The notes: generated by a model from the letters alone, not told the origin. A stretch of DNA of 64,000 nucleotides from Trochalopteron elliotii (GCA_024734555.1 JANPWX010000449.1:5751764-5815763), one strand, 5' to 3'; counted from the first letter of the stretch, positions 13,901 through 28,900 are shown. Numbers and translations are program-made.

Positions 13901-16900
13901 AATGATATGAGAAGAGGCTAAATGCAATTTCAGAAACTCCTTAACTATTACACTCTGACATTGGTTTGGTGACCATTATTATATAGATAAAGAAATGGAC
14001 AAATGCAACTCACTGATGTTTTTACTCTTCCTTAGCTGATGCTCTAATGGTGATTTTAACATTCTACTGGCATCAATGTAATTCTGAAATTTTCTTCTTT
14101 TTATTTCTTCAAACCATTCTCCAGTCACTCCCTGCAGCCCTTTTTCAGACTTCTTTCTCTTCAGAAGTTTGCTAAAAAGGAAAAAAAATATTAAGCCATT
14201 TTAGATATCACAGGCCCATCATTAGGAACTTTCCCTGCTGTTCATTAAAGTATTTACAGTATATCTCTACATATAATGACTTTCACAAAGTCAGTGAGAC
14301 ATGATACATTCACAGCAAACACATTAAAGTTTTAGTGACAGCAACATTCTACTGTTTAGCAAATGAGATTATGGGACCAGGTTAAGTGGATAACTCTTAT
14401 GCTTGCATTATTCTCTTCCTTGAGGAAGGGCATCTTTTTTCCTTGTAGGAATAAGGTAATCTACATGCACTTTAAAACTAATTGAAAGTAAGATTAAGTT
14501 GATCCAATAATCAGAATAAATAACACTCTAAATAAAGCAAATTTTGAGATATTTATTCACTCATTTAAGTAGAAGCAATAACAAGATTATTTTTATTTTC
14601 TAGGGGTAGATAACTGATGCCCTGACAGTGAGGTGTCCACTACGCATTTTCCATGCAAAGGAGAACAGCTAATAGATATTCATGCAACATGTTCAACAAG
14701 TTTATCACATATTCCTCTTTCCTTGATGCATAGTGATTCTGCCTGTGCTCAATATGGATGGAGGAAACTAATAATGAATATGAATGTTCTGCCACACACA
14801 TGTTCTCAGGTGCAACCTGAGTAAGCTACACACATGTGGCTGCAACTAAAGAAGATATTTAGTAGCAAGTTCAGGTTTTAGACCAAGAGGTCACAGGAAT
14901 GAATTGTTTAGCTGGACAGAAAAGAACAGGGCACAGTTGCAAAGGAATGGGAATAGTGCAAGGGAACGTGAAGTTACTTGTTTTCAAATTACATTACACT
15001 AAATGTCAAAAGTATAAATGCAAATACAGCACCTACACCCCAACTGATTCTGATGGCAACAAAACAAGACTTTGTGCACAGCCTGGAGACTTAATATCAA
15101 ATTTTGAGCAAGGCCTTCATGCAAATCTGCCTCCTTAATCAGTGGCAAAAATCTGTGTCTAGGAATACAGATGTTCTCAGAGAACATAAGTTACTTCAGT
15201 TATAAATTTAAATAAAAGCTCATCTGGGACAATACTACTTCACAGAACAAACTTAAATATCTAGTCTGGAAATGGATATATTTTGATCTGGAATTTACAG
15301 AGTTCATTGTCCATACTAGTCCCTACCGTGCATCTGGCGGCATCTGATGGACAGGAAGGCTGGAGGGAGACATTTTTGGGAAATGAGTATTTCCTTTGAA
15401 GAAGATTACACAGCCACATGCACGAGTACTAGCCATTCCAAGTAAACTTATTAAAAAGGCAAAAATGTTAATCATCGCAGATATTACCGCACCATGGGAG
15501 TGACTAAACACCATAAATGCACAGTGCAGCCTGGAACGCAGCCTAGCACTGATGTGAAACAGAGGGGATGAACAATGTGATCTCAAGAGCCAACTGCATG
15601 ACCTCAGTCCTGTGGCCTCACCAAAGGGGATCCAAGATACTGGGAGGAGTAAAAGCACAGAGAGGAAAGGCATGAGCTGCTTGGGCAGTGGCTGCATCCA
15701 CAGCGACTGCCCGAGAAACAACCTGTGGGCAGTTCTGCTGAACTCCCGACAGTGGAGAGCACCTGTTGCTCTCCATCCCGCGGGCTTTCAGAAGTCAGCC
15801 GGGCCGAACGGCTTTTCCCGCGGGAACAGATCCGCCCTGCGAGCGCCATTCCGGGCGGCCGGCGGGCGGGGCTCTGGCGCCCCCCGGCGGCGGCCGCCGG
15901 TACCGCTGCCGAGAGTCCGCCCGCTCCCGGCGTGTCCCGGGGCAGCGCCGCCACCCGAGCGCCCGCGGCCGGGAAGCGACGGCACGGGCAGACAAACAGC
16001 TATTTGCTGCACGTTTACGCATTCCAGAGCAAAGAGAAATATAAAAACCCCGCAGCCACTCTAACATCGACCATACCAGGCACGAACATGTCTTGCACAA
16101 ACACTGACTTCAGTGTTTAAACACTGTAAAGTCTTTACTGGTACATGCTTGGCATTATATGTAGTCGTTATCTGTGAATATGCTACTTTTGAATTGTGCT
16201 GTCATGCCCAACTCACCAAATAAATCCTTTAAACTGCTTGTGTATATTTAGATTTGTACACACAGAGAGGCCCATATATGGAACCCTATCTATGTAGTTA
16301 TTTGAGTAACGAATAATAGTTAACGAATATGAGACACAACATGCTGCAATATTGCATGGCTATTAAGTATTTCTCCTACGCGGTGACTCCCAGCCAAACC
16401 ACATCATTTCCCTACATACTTGCTCTGTCAAGTTCAGTGCCCCCTCACGATACTAATGAACGACAGTTGTGAGCCAGCAGGAAAGACCATGTCAAGAAAC
16501 AATTACAGCAGGAGATGGTATCTGCACTCAGTATTGCAATGAACCTGCCTCTGAGGCAGCACTATTGTTACTTGGATTACACATTATGTGTTGAGACACT
16601 GCACCTTAGGAGTATCAAAACACCTACTGCCCTCTAAACCAAATGTACTAATCCTGCTTCCCAGTCTGCTCCATCTATCCTTACCCCTCATTTGCCTACA
16701 GCTGGTTTGTACACTTGGAACCACTACCTTTTGAGAGGAGACAACATCATTGTGACTGGGAAAAGTATCTATAAACTATAGTGGGATTAAAGGCAAATCC
16801 ATTCTCAGGATTACTTACAGGAGACTGTTCCACAAACCAGTGTAGGCAGCAACCCTAAATGACCTCACAGGCTCATTATCTTTCCCCATCTATTATTCTA

Positions 16901-19900
16901 CAAAGCATCTAAACTAATTAATCACTCAGGAGTAATTTCTTCGCACTGTTTTTAAAAACATCTCCTCCTTATTGGCACAAGGATGTTCCAGTATTTTTTA
17001 CAGACATCTCCAGGGAAAAGTTAACCTGAATGTTTGTATGCTTTACACTTTCATGTGGGTTATCGTAAATACTGTCAATAGATGTGTAGCCTCTTCTGCC
17101 ACTTCCTGTAGGATAATAAGGAGTTTTAATTGCAACTGTAAGAGGAAAGGCATTTTCCTTACCGTCTTCACTCTGAATGTGAAGAGGAAAATGTGTTCAA
17201 GGCAGTAGAAACTGGGTTGCCAAATAGGACATTTGGGGACAACACTGTTGTTTGCAGAGGACAGAGGATTCAATCCCATTTTTGCTAAAGCAGAAATTAT
17301 TATTCCTACTGAATTTAGCAGAGCAGGATTTGGCCCTAAAGGATTCTTACCACACACCTCATAAGAGAACAAATAAACAGCAACTACAAAGAATGAGGAA
17401 TTGCACCAGATAATAAGCAGATCAAATTTGCTCATTGGATCAAAGCTTTTAGTGTCTCAAGAGACAAGACTGAAAGGACTGCAGATAAAAATAATGTTGA
17501 AAGCATTAGATAAAAAAATACAGCAGGGCAGATAATTTGCAGTAACCTAAACCAAGCTGTTCTCTTTACTCTGTTTATATTCCTTGCTTTCTCAGGAAGA
17601 AAAGGCTAGAGATGTTAAAAAACAATGCCTGAAGAACCTGTTCTTTTCTAATTTTTTTTACTTCAATTTATCCCCTTCCAAATGCTTTATACATTATGCT
17701 GCACTGGTGAACTGTACAACTCCATCATTTCTATGACCAGCTATTTTTCTAGAAAACTCTGGCTGTTTCACAGCCACAAGTAGCTCGAAAATGCTGTCCT
17801 GGGGTGACTTTATGATACCGAATTGTATCCCCATTTGTATGTTAAGCCCAGAAATAAGTTCTGCACCCTTAAAACTAGATCTAAGAGTGAAGGGGGGGAG
17901 AAGGAAAAATGATGAATTTTTTTTTTGCGGCTGTATTCAGAACACAGAGATAAGCAGTGTTCTCGGAGTTCTCTGCTCTGCAGACAGACGGGGAGTTTTC
18001 CCTTGCTGTTTTCACTGGTTTTTCTCTCGTTAGCTGAGGCCAGAGGGGTTTTTTTGGAACTGTTCAGCCAATGTTTGGTCCGGGAACACCAGAACTATTG
18101 TCTTGGAGCCCCCCAAACTGTACTGTGGCCAGGACGCCGGAGCCGAGCCCCGGAGAGAATGACAGAAAGCTGAGGACACACCCACGAAAAGGACTCTGAA
18201 CAACAAAAGGACTCTCTCTGAATTTGTCATCTCTTCAGAACAACGAGAGGTTCCACTGTTTAATATTTTCCATTTTTCTCATGATTGTGAATACTTTGCT
18301 TGTTAAATAAACAGTTTTTTTCCACTTTTCTCCAAGGAGGTTTATCTCCTGAACAGGTGGGGGGAAGGGCTGCTGAATTTTGCCTTTTAAGCAACATCCC
18401 TTCAGAAGTTCCCTTCCAGATTTCTCCCAAACCAGGACAAATGCATATGCAAGTATATTTTCTTACTTACAGTTCCTTTTAATTTTATGAAAATAATTTA
18501 AAGACATACTTCCAAATTGTCACCTTATTTAAAAAAAAAGGGGGTGGGGGGAGTATTGACGAAGGCAAAGGCTACCACAGCTTAAGTAATTTGAAAAAAA
18601 ATTATTATCTGTCATTTCCTAGAAACATATAACAGCAATAGCAACAACATTCTGGTTGCTAAGGTGCCAGAGAAGCTCCTGTGGCAGGTTAATCCTACTA
18701 GAAAGAAAAACAATGAGTCAACACACTCTTTCCTAGCACATCAGGCACACAACAAGTCTGTTTTCTAAGGCAGTCTTTATTCTTAGTAGCTGGTATACTT
18801 TTACTCAGGTTAAAGCATGTTTTGTTTATTTTCCTTTCCTACTGTTGTCTGTTTGGCTAATAAAAATGAACCAAGTCAGCCTCATTATTACATGTAAGAC
18901 ATTATGCACAAGTAGATGAATCACAGAGGAAAAAAGACTCCTGTGTTTTGGTTGCACATACTACAAGACAATGTAAAAAGACCTAACTGAAAATTCACTT
19001 TTTAAAAAATTTGCTATTTGTAAAATTAAGCATTTCTCAGTAATTTCAGTAATTCTCTGAAAAGGCAAGGTCTCCTCTATTTTGATGAACAAAATGTGTT
19101 GCCAATAATGGTTGAATCTAACCTGTTAGGTTGTTGCAAATCAAATGCTCAAATTTAATTTTCTCTTCCCCTGGAATAGTAGTTTTCTATCTAAGCGTTC
19201 ATCCTTTTCATCCTTCTGTCGTTTTTGTTATTATGTATTCATTTATAATGTCCATTAACCCACTAAGTTGCCTTCAGATGTATTTATCTGAGTATGTGAG
19301 CAATAGAAGATAAGATGAGCATGGGCAAAGAGGATGTGGCACAACAATGCAGAACAGAGTGTGTGGGTTCAGTATTTGTTACTGTCCAGGGTCCAAACAC
19401 CAATAAATAAAATGGGAGGACTTTTAACTCTCCTGAACAGGCGGCAGGCCAGGCTGCGGGAGGGAGAGTCCCCTAGTGGTGACACCACTGCATGGAAAGG
19501 AGCAACTGGAGTGCCAAGAAATATTCACGTGAAGGCCAGGAGTGGCCAGCACTGACCTGCATGGCCTATGTTTTCAATTCCATTTTAATGGTCACATGAG
19601 GTTGCCAGCTCATAATTATCGTTAAATATTTAGATTCCAGTAATGTGCAAAACCAAGAGACAGAAGGCAGAAGAAAGTGAAAAGCGAATGAATCTTCTCT
19701 AGTTTTTCCTCCCAGATTGTACATTTAATAGGCAGAAGCACTGAAAACACAAAGTTATCACTTCTGCACATGAATTTGATATGCACCCCGAAGCATCCTT
19801 TCAAACAGCAAGTAGGACTACATAAACAGATACCTGCAAACAGAAATATAATTTTGTCCTTAGAACACTTTTCTGAGAATAGGTGTCAGATGCACACATT

Positions 19901-22900
19901 AGGGCCTGCTGTGTGTGTCAGGGATACAGTCAGGGAATATGTGAGTTAAAGGCAGAACATCTTTTCTGCCCTTACTAAAGTTCTACCTTCCCTGTTTATA
20001 GGGAAAACCCTTCCATTTCTCCCTCTCCTTTTCTTAATTAAAAAGTAGAATAAACCACAAAATCTGACATAGTACACTATCTCTATTCAACAATTTTTTT
20101 ATTTTAAATTAAACCTGATCACCTGCTTTGAGATAGCCTAATCCAGTGGCATTGTGTGCGTTCATTACACACAAGCCACAAAGACAGTGACACTGTGAGC
20201 ATACACGAAATATTGGACTCCCAATGGACATCGAATCCTTCTACTCTGTAAGTGACAATGACTTTGGTGTATACACTTTAACTTCAGCACCCTCTGTACA
20301 GTGACCAGAAGTTACCTCTGTTTTCTCCAAAACATTAACTTCTCATTTTAAACTATGTGAAATTAATATACTGACTTACATTAGCTGCTGTTTTCCTTCA
20401 TCAAGTCCAACACTCCTTTCCCCTTGAAGCTTTTGTCTTATTTCCTGAGCAAGAGCATACAATGACACTTTCCTTTGAAATGGAAAACTAGGAAATGTTG
20501 TAAGGGCAAGAACAAAGGTTAATTCTCATGCTGGCTACATAACTCCTCTCTGTTCTGGCAGCTCTGGGATCAGAAGCTCTCATTTAAAGCTCTGAAATGA
20601 GAAGCTCAACGACTGTCTTCAAAAAGTCAAGTTTCCAAAACAGAGCATTGAAAACTGAGATCACAGGAACTGAGGGTGATTAATCATGCATCTCAAAGTG
20701 TAACAATGCCTCAAAACATTACTTTTAACATGAAACTATTTCTTTAGCAGCTACCCCGGGTTTACAGTGCAAACATCATTTCAGCCCTGCTGGAACAAAC
20801 AGAGAAGTCAGTAAGTATAGATCCTTTAGTGGTTATACATACTCAGAAAATGAAAGTTTTTAGTCCTTTGGGCAGCTGGTCACTAAGAGCAAATGACGTG
20901 GAATACCACTAGGAATGTCACAGCTGTTGGTGACTCTCCAGCTTGGGCTGACTCTCTGCCCTTCCCTTCACAATGCATGCAAAAAGGGAAAGCTCTATTC
21001 TGTGAATGTTTTATCGATTAGTTACAATGTCTCTAGGCTACAAATGACAGTCTAGAAAAAAGGGTGTTACTTTACTATGCTGTTAATTCTTGCAAACTAC
21101 CGACCAATATTATACAGTAATAACAAAACAAACCCATGATGCAACGGAAAGAAAAGCCACCCACCATCTTTGAAGTGTGTCACATAGCTTCTGAATGGTA
21201 GTAATTAATGTCTCTAATGAGATTACTTCATTAATAGGAATTTCTATTAATATTAAAACATGCTAATAGAGGCAACAGATAAAATTCTCCATGTAAAGAT
21301 TCTGATTTGTTTGCAGTCATAGATGTAGTCTCAGTCCAAAAACATTGCATGCCAGGTATAAGTTTTGAGCTCCTGAATTTCTGTCCTGGAAATCTTACAT
21401 GGAAATGTAAGATGTATACCATGTGTACCACATGATGGGTTGAAAGGCTGAGGATCAGGTCTCTCAATAAATCTGAAGCTAATGATTAACAGCACACATA
21501 TTTACTCTGCCAGGGTAGAGCTGCTAGTTGATTATAAATACTGATAGCATGCAAAGAGACAGTCATCCATTGCGAGCATTGTACAGCTCAGTCATGTATT
21601 GTAAAGTTAACTGCCTTACAAAGACATACAGTGCAGACACTATTCCTCATGTTGCTTGACTTTCTTTATGCAAAACCTTTCCTAAAAAACAATATTAGAA
21701 AAAAAACCCAAAAAACAAGAAACAAAGCACAGGCTGGGTGAGTACTCTGAAAGAGGCGAACTGGTTTCAAATTAAGAGCAAATCCTCACCTCTAGAAGCA
21801 GGTTTGTGTATGATGGCCCACGGGTCTTGACAGAGTTCTGAAACTGAGAGGCTCCAAACAGGCTTAGACATTTGCTTGTACAGAGCTAAGCCTGAAGCCT
21901 AGGGCTCTCAAAATACACCTTTGCAGTCTCAGATAATTGTGCAGAGTCTCACAGTGAGCAGAGTTTACAGTTCTGGACAGCAGAAGTAAGACAGGTCAGT
22001 GTACCTGCACACAGTTTATGTGTTACTGTAACACTACAAAAGTCTCATTTACATTGCTTTAAAGTAAGGAAAGAGGTCACAAGAATTAATGAAAGCTTTA
22101 AAAGTTGACACAGTGGGTGTTTTTCATCTGGAAATGTAATGCTTATATACATGTATGTAATATATACTTGCAAAGAGATCCTCTGCTTTAGTACCTTAGA
22201 TGTGCATAATTTATCACAACTCTTCCACTGGAAATTGAAATATTATAGTATAATACTACTTTAAAGTTTTATATTTGCATATGTATAATTTTACATATAT
22301 TAAAGAACATACAAATATACACATATAAATAGGTATTTAAGAACACACAAGTCTGTAATGGAGAAAGAGACTGCAGAGCACCCCAGACACACTGCTGCAG
22401 CTCTTCCTGACTGCAGTTTTCTGCACTCAAACCCCTACAGATCTAAAAATCCAAAGACATGGCAAGCAGAAGTGTTACAGTTCCTGGATTATTCCAACAA
22501 CAAAGTAAATTCTATATAATTTATGTGCTATAAAGTATAAACTTACTGTACTTTTCATAATTTTCTCTTATCTTTTGTGGTTTTGATATGTTTGTTCACA
22601 ATTAATATGGTACCAGTATATGGATTTATTTATTTCTAAGGTAAGAGTGAGAAAATGTTTCAGTTAGGAGTTTAAAATGCAGATATTTAAATACAGTTTA
22701 TTATAGTTAACAGTGTAAACATAATTTAGCTGCAAAGAAGGATTAGAAATACATTTCATGTGAACTTTTAGATGTACATGTCCTCAAAACAAACCCTATT
22801 TTTCCCTACCTGCTTTAATGAATTTCTTGCATTATATACTTAAGTAGTGAATTTTTTCAGACTGTAAGTTGCAAGGAAGTAAGTAATTTTTCAATTTAAA

Positions 22901-25900
22901 ACAAGTACAGGAAAGACCAAACTGAGTTCAGGCCTTAGTTTACATGGTCCTGTGTTAAATTTCTGGAACAGAAAAGAAAATGAGGTCTCTGTGCCCAAAA
23001 TTCAAAACTCAAAAGAAAAAAAAATCTAAAGGATAATTAATTGTATACACAAACCACTGACAAACCCCAAATTTACAAGAAGAAAAGGAGATGGACACAC
23101 ACAACAATTTTCAAATGCCATCAAAACAGTATCTGACAGAAACCAGTGAACATCAGCTGGAGTCCTGACACACAGCCCAAGTAGCTTTGCTCCCAGCTGT
23201 TAGCCAGGCCAAGCCATGTCTGTGGGAGGTGCAAGTGCTGCATGTCTGGACAGATGCAGGAGTTTGAAGTATGTCAGGGACCAAATCTAGCAAAATTCCA
23301 GCGCCTTGGGCTTCGCTACGAAAGCAGGTGCTGCATTCTTTGACAGGCCTGTGACACACGTAGCCTGAGCACAGCACCAGAGCCCAGCTGTGCCAGTATG
23401 CATGGGGAGACAGACAGCCACTCTGAACATGAATCAGATGTGCTCTGTGAAACACTTTTTTGAATTACTGGCATAACCTATTTATTATTTCTGAAATACG
23501 TGCAAGGAGTTGAAAGTGTTAGGACACAGTGTGTAGAAGCTGTCAGCATGAGAAAATCATTCTCTTCTCCTCATGGAGGTACCTCAATGACTCTCTGCTT
23601 ACTTAGTATGGAAATCTGTCTTCTTTTACCTAATGGCAATTTCCAATTCCAACTAATGTCAATTATTAATTCAGCTTCTGCACTTGAATTGTGGAGGAGA
23701 CAGAGGGTGTTGAAAATATAGAGACATTACTATTGGAGAAGTGAAACCTGGGAAGTGTGAAGACTTCCTACAAAGTGCGGAAGACTGCAACTGGGTCACA
23801 AGTCCATGGAAAACCTAAAAAAATTGGACTATTCTGCATTAGCTATTCCAGAATAACTCCCCGTATTGACTGTCTACTCAACAGTTAGTACTTGCTTGCT
23901 CTGCTGTGTCTGACCTATTTATTCTTGAGGCCTGGTCAATTTATCTATATAGACAGAGTTCAATAAATTCTACTTTTACCATTAAGCTTGGACTTGGAAA
24001 TTGTCTGCCTATGACTTAACAGTAAGTCTTTGCTTAAATCTCATCAATTTCAATACCATCTCACTTTTGGCAGCCCTAGTGACATCAGAAAGTGAGTTCA
24101 ATAATAACAACAATAACAATAACAATAACAATAACAATAACAATAACAATAACAATAACAATAACAATAACAATAACAATAATCCTTGTGATTTTCACTT
24201 TTACACTGTTTGGTCACTTGAAAATGCAAACATTAGTCTCAATAGTCTGAAAGACCTGGCACAAACCTGCGTTTGAATGAGCACAGATGAAGTGCCCTGA
24301 GAATGTCCTTCCCACTCCTGTGGGTTTGGCTGCCTGGACCCTGGACCAGCTTGGGGAGAGCAGAGCTGGGTGTCCTTAGAGAAAGGTGGTGTGAAGGCAA
24401 CAGTCACAGGCCTCAGCAAGGGCGAGCCCTCCTTCCCTGGGGAGCTGCGTTTCAGCACAGGCTGTCCCAGTGGGCTGCTCCACTTACAGCCTCAGATGCA
24501 TCCCCAGCTGTGTCTGTGCACAGCCTCTGCCTTGACCCCAGGCTGACACCCAACTTGGCCTGCCTGGCCATTACAGGGCCATGGCTGACCCTGGGCGCTG
24601 CCACCAGGCCTGACTCTGACATGCCTTCTTGGCTTGACCATGGCCCTGCACCATCCTTCCGGCCCTGCCCCATGAGCACCAGACTGTGGTGGACCCGGCT
24701 GCCCTCAGCAGGCCTGACCCCAACCCTGAGCGTGACTCAGCCCCACAGCCTGGCCCTGGCCCTGCCACGCCACCACAGCCATTGCTGGGCTGCCATCTGT
24801 GTCACTGGGGACAGGCCCTGGTGGCCAGGCCCTGCCCTGCCAGCCCTGTGGGGAGCAACCATGGGTAGCCACCATGGCCTCAATATCCTGAAAAGAGAAA
24901 TACATTCAGTGTCCCTACAGACAGGCTCTTCCAAACATTACACACCTCAAAAGGTTCTTCCTTCTGCCACCACATGCACCAAAGGAAACCCCCTGCCCTC
25001 AAACAGCAAGTGCAAATCTTTAGAGGAAAGGATTGACACCGAAATTAGTTCACTATGAAAGGACAAGACCAATGAGCTGTCAGCAATGCTGGTCCAGACT
25101 CTGCTCTGTAGATGCAAAACTAGAGTTACATCACAGACTTTGGTCTAGTTAGCCCGGATAGACAGAGTAAAAACCAACAGAGAAAATGGCACAAACAGTG
25201 CCTACCTGCCCCTGGCCATTTCTACTTCTCTTTCTCACCCTGTGTGAAGCTCCAGTCCATGAGTCTAGACCCCACCAGGAGATAGGACTATTAAAAAACA
25301 CAATGAGGAAAAAACTTGATAAGCAACTTAATATGCAATTGGTAAATTGCATGTCATTACAGTACCCCCACTCAACCAAGGGATGTCCCAAAATGGGATT
25401 CTTATGATAGTAATTATTTACCAAACCAAGTAAAGGTTTTTAAATCCCTGTCTTCCCTGCCATTTATGCTTCTATTGGCACTTCTTTAGCATGTTAGCCC
25501 TTCAGGGCTTCAAGGACCTATTTTCATTAGTGTTTACAAACCACTGAACAGGCTGGTGGCACAATATCAGTGGTAAGTAATAATAGTATCTTGTCCACAA
25601 ACAAGACACAATAGAACACTTGCACCCTGAAACATTCCTGGGTGGAGTATCTCTTATGAAAGAATTTCTTTATTAATGCTTTGTTCAGGGAGGGAGCTCC
25701 ACTGGAACAATATACCCAAGTAATGCTGTCCTGGTATCCTGTCTGCTCTCCTCACCCAAGCAGCTCATGTATTTTGGAGCTGATTTTAAAAATTCTTTGT
25801 AATTATAAGGAGTTAAGCCCCAAATCTAGATCTGTAATACCCAAGAAGTTATTCTTGGTCTCCAAGAAGGCAAACAGGACTACTTTTGTGAACATGACAA

Positions 25901-28900
25901 AATAAAGCCTGCAATGGCAGACCCCTCAAACTGTAAGCAAGACAATATAATTGAAGCAGCAAGTATGAATATGCTCAAATACATACATATGTCTGCACTT
26001 CTGCAACAAATATCTTCCTAAGAGAAGAAAGTTAAAAAATACATTTCCAACACAGGATTTTATTCCCACCTTCTATTGCCAGACCTGTAGAGAGTCTGTC
26101 AGAGCAAATGTCAGTCAAGAGAATACAGTAAGGAATTACTTGCAACAAATGAACTCAGTAAATGATCTGCCATGAGGCAGTAAGAACAGCTGTGTGCTAT
26201 AACAAGTAACTATGTCCAAATGATTTATTGTAGAGACTGTCTAGAACAGTCTAACAAGGGGATTCATCTTTCCCACAACACTCAAATGTTGTTAATGGGT
26301 CAGCAAGAGTGGAGCACTGAGTGGTGCTGACTGTACCTCCCAATTAATTTCATATGCTTTTCATCTTCAAATTTGAGGGTAAATTAAAACAAACCTTTGT
26401 TTTGCTGCCATCTATTCTCACTGTCATCTGCAAAATAAATCTACTAAAACCTCCCCCGAAAAGCATAAACAAACCTGGAAAAGGGCAAAACAAATAAAAC
26501 CAAATGGAATGAGTGCTATCCTCTCCTAAAAGCTCAATTTCCCTTTCCTCTTTTTTCAGTTCCTATTCATAGAAAGTGGCTGATGTGCCAGATATGTTCT
26601 AGAGCTGGAAACTAATTTTTTGCCATTCCTCCTACTGAAAAAAAAGAAAAAAAATCCTTAAATAATACATGCATAGTTAGTTCTGAAAACAGGATTTAGA
26701 GAGTAAATTGCTGTTAGTGGAGGTAGGTTCATTTCCCCATTCTGTGGCTCAGTGTCTCAGTTGTTTTCAGTATCTCATTTGAAAGTGAAAATAACAGTAT
26801 TCCCTTTTTCTCAAGGATTAATAAAAATAAAACAGCACAAGACTATAGCATGCAGTTGTAATAGGCGCATTACATAAAACAGCCAAATCTCCTAAATAAA
26901 ATTATTTAAGAATACAGAGCTTTTGTGCCCTTTTACATGCATTTTCTATATAACCATAGTTCTTCTACTCTGTCTTCCAACTGTTCATTTTTTGCACCAC
27001 CTGCAACTGTACCAACTACCTGCTCCCATGCCACATCCCCCTACCTGCTGCCTCTTTTAAGTAGCTGGCTCCATGTCTCCTGGCTCTTCTCATCTCACCT
27101 GCTTTCTCTGGGCCTTGATGCAGCTCCAGGGGTGGAGGTGCATCTCAACACCCAGTGCTCAGACACTATGAGACATCAGAGACCCAAAGGTGACTGGAAT
27201 GACACCTGCTTGGGCACTGTCTGCCTCTCCACACTCTGGAGAGGGAGGAGCTGCCTTGGAGACAAAAGGCATTAGCTCCACCTCTGTATCCCACAGCTTC
27301 ATGCCCTAATGCTGCTGAGACTTCCTACAAGGACTGCCAGTTCCTCTGCTACCTGCCAGGCTCTGAAGTGCTGTCCTGAAGGGATGGAAGACAGTCAGCT
27401 CTCTTCATCCTGCCCATTTGCTTCATCAATAAAGGACAGAAAGGAGAAGCACCTACAGGTTTGTTTAGCCTTTGGGACCTGGAGCTCTCTGTGCAAATAT
27501 TAGCTGACAGGTTTTTTTTAATTTCTGTCCCCAGCAGCTGCAGAACAAAGCTTAAGAAGATGAGCTGGGTGCAGTCTGAATCTTGAAACCGTAAGCCAAA
27601 TAGTATCTTGAATGTTTTTATGTTGTGATTTTCAGGCCTATTTCATTACATACGGAAAGTTGATCTGTGGTATTAATAAGTGTGCAAACGTTCATTGCGT
27701 TCTTATGGAAACTGAATTGTTGGGGAGCCATCTGAACATGATACTGCACTGTGAACATGCTGTATTCCTCCCTGTCTTCTTCTGGGCATCTAATTGTAAC
27801 TGAAATATTTGTGACAAGGAACCTCCTTCCACAAGGATCTGTAAAATCATCAGTTTCATTAACCAGGCTTATTAAATAGCATTTCATGACTTGAGTTGGA
27901 ATTCTGCCTTAATACCACAAATACTATTATGGAACAATTCATGTATATTGATATAAAACCTCTAAATTTCATGTCTCTTCCATGCTAACACTTAGGATAA
28001 ATGAAATTTTCTTTGAACTGGTATTATGAATGAAACTGTGTTGGATGAGCAAAGAAATCCGAAGGCAAGTGTTACCCGAGCTCATAACTAATACGTATTT
28101 TTTCTTTTAAATTGTTAAATATGTGATTAATAAGTTTCTGGAGTATTTTCGGTGTATATAGCAGTGAGCTGTCTTGAGTGAGTGAAGCAGCAAAGCTGAC
28201 TTGCTGCTTCTCTGAACTTGTTTCAAGAAGGAGGCAGGTGTGGTGGCTGCTCAAAGGTACTGCTGAGAGGAGCCACGAGAGGGCACTGGGAGAAGAGGCC
28301 AAAAAATGCAGTCCTGGGAACCGGCAGGTCAGGACACAGCAAGAGCTCTGCTCCCTGCCCATAACAAGAACAAATTAAGGTCCAACAGGACATAAAGTTC
28401 ATTTGTGTATAAAAGGAAAGCTATACTGAGAGGTGTCCCAGGGCAAGCTTAGAGGTCTGAAGGCTGCCAAGAGAGCCAAGAAAGGGCCAATGGTACCCAG
28501 AGAATGTGCTGGGGCATCAGCAGCAACAGGAGGGGAAACACCAAGCAGAGATGAGAATGACACAATTGTGTACAATTGACAACCTAATTCCCACATTCCT
28601 GCTCTACACAAAGGCTACAAAGAGAAAGGGAGATGAGAGAACCTGTGTAAAGCAAACTTTCCCCAGGAAATATCCCCATTTTACACTCCATTTCACAAAG
28701 GCATGGACTGTCTGGATGAAGAGAAATTCAGTTCTACCCAGTGTAGGTGAGCAACAAGAAAAGGGGAAAAAAAAGCATTTGTCAGGAAAAAATTGCAAGC
28801 TCAACACATTTGAGGAAGTAATAGTAAACCACAGAGAATGTCAGAATTCATCTTCTGATTTTATTTCTTATTTTGTCTTTCAAAATTAACTGGTGTTAAC

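Larger units (their letters stand above)
9853..14013 (-). other. EXPH5 intron 2
   Basis: 4.2-kb intron. It contains an LTR-flanked ERVL-like element on the opposite strand (11726-13499), a CR1 tail (about 13595-13793) and an unclassified old repeat (about 10990-11100). The remaining sequence shows no coding signal. Confidence 0.82.

Noticed and set aside
15323..15721. 132-codon minus-strand frame with a hydrophobic stretch near the internal CpG island
   Set aside because: Splicing from the GTGAGG donor in this frame meets a stop within a few codons of exon 2, and unspliced it resembles no known family.
15612..16120. Several overlapping plus- and minus-strand frames over the CpG island
   Set aside because: Stop codons are rare in GC-rich DNA, so all frames stay open. 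None carries a recognisable domain.
24001..24276. Plus-strand frame with a long poly-Asn run
   Set aside because: The run is a direct translation of the AACAAT microsatellite.
27618..27887. 89-codon minus-strand frame with a complement-like look (Cys, Thr, Val pattern)
   Set aside because: There is no flanking splice sites with matching phase and no recognised domain; it is most likely chance.
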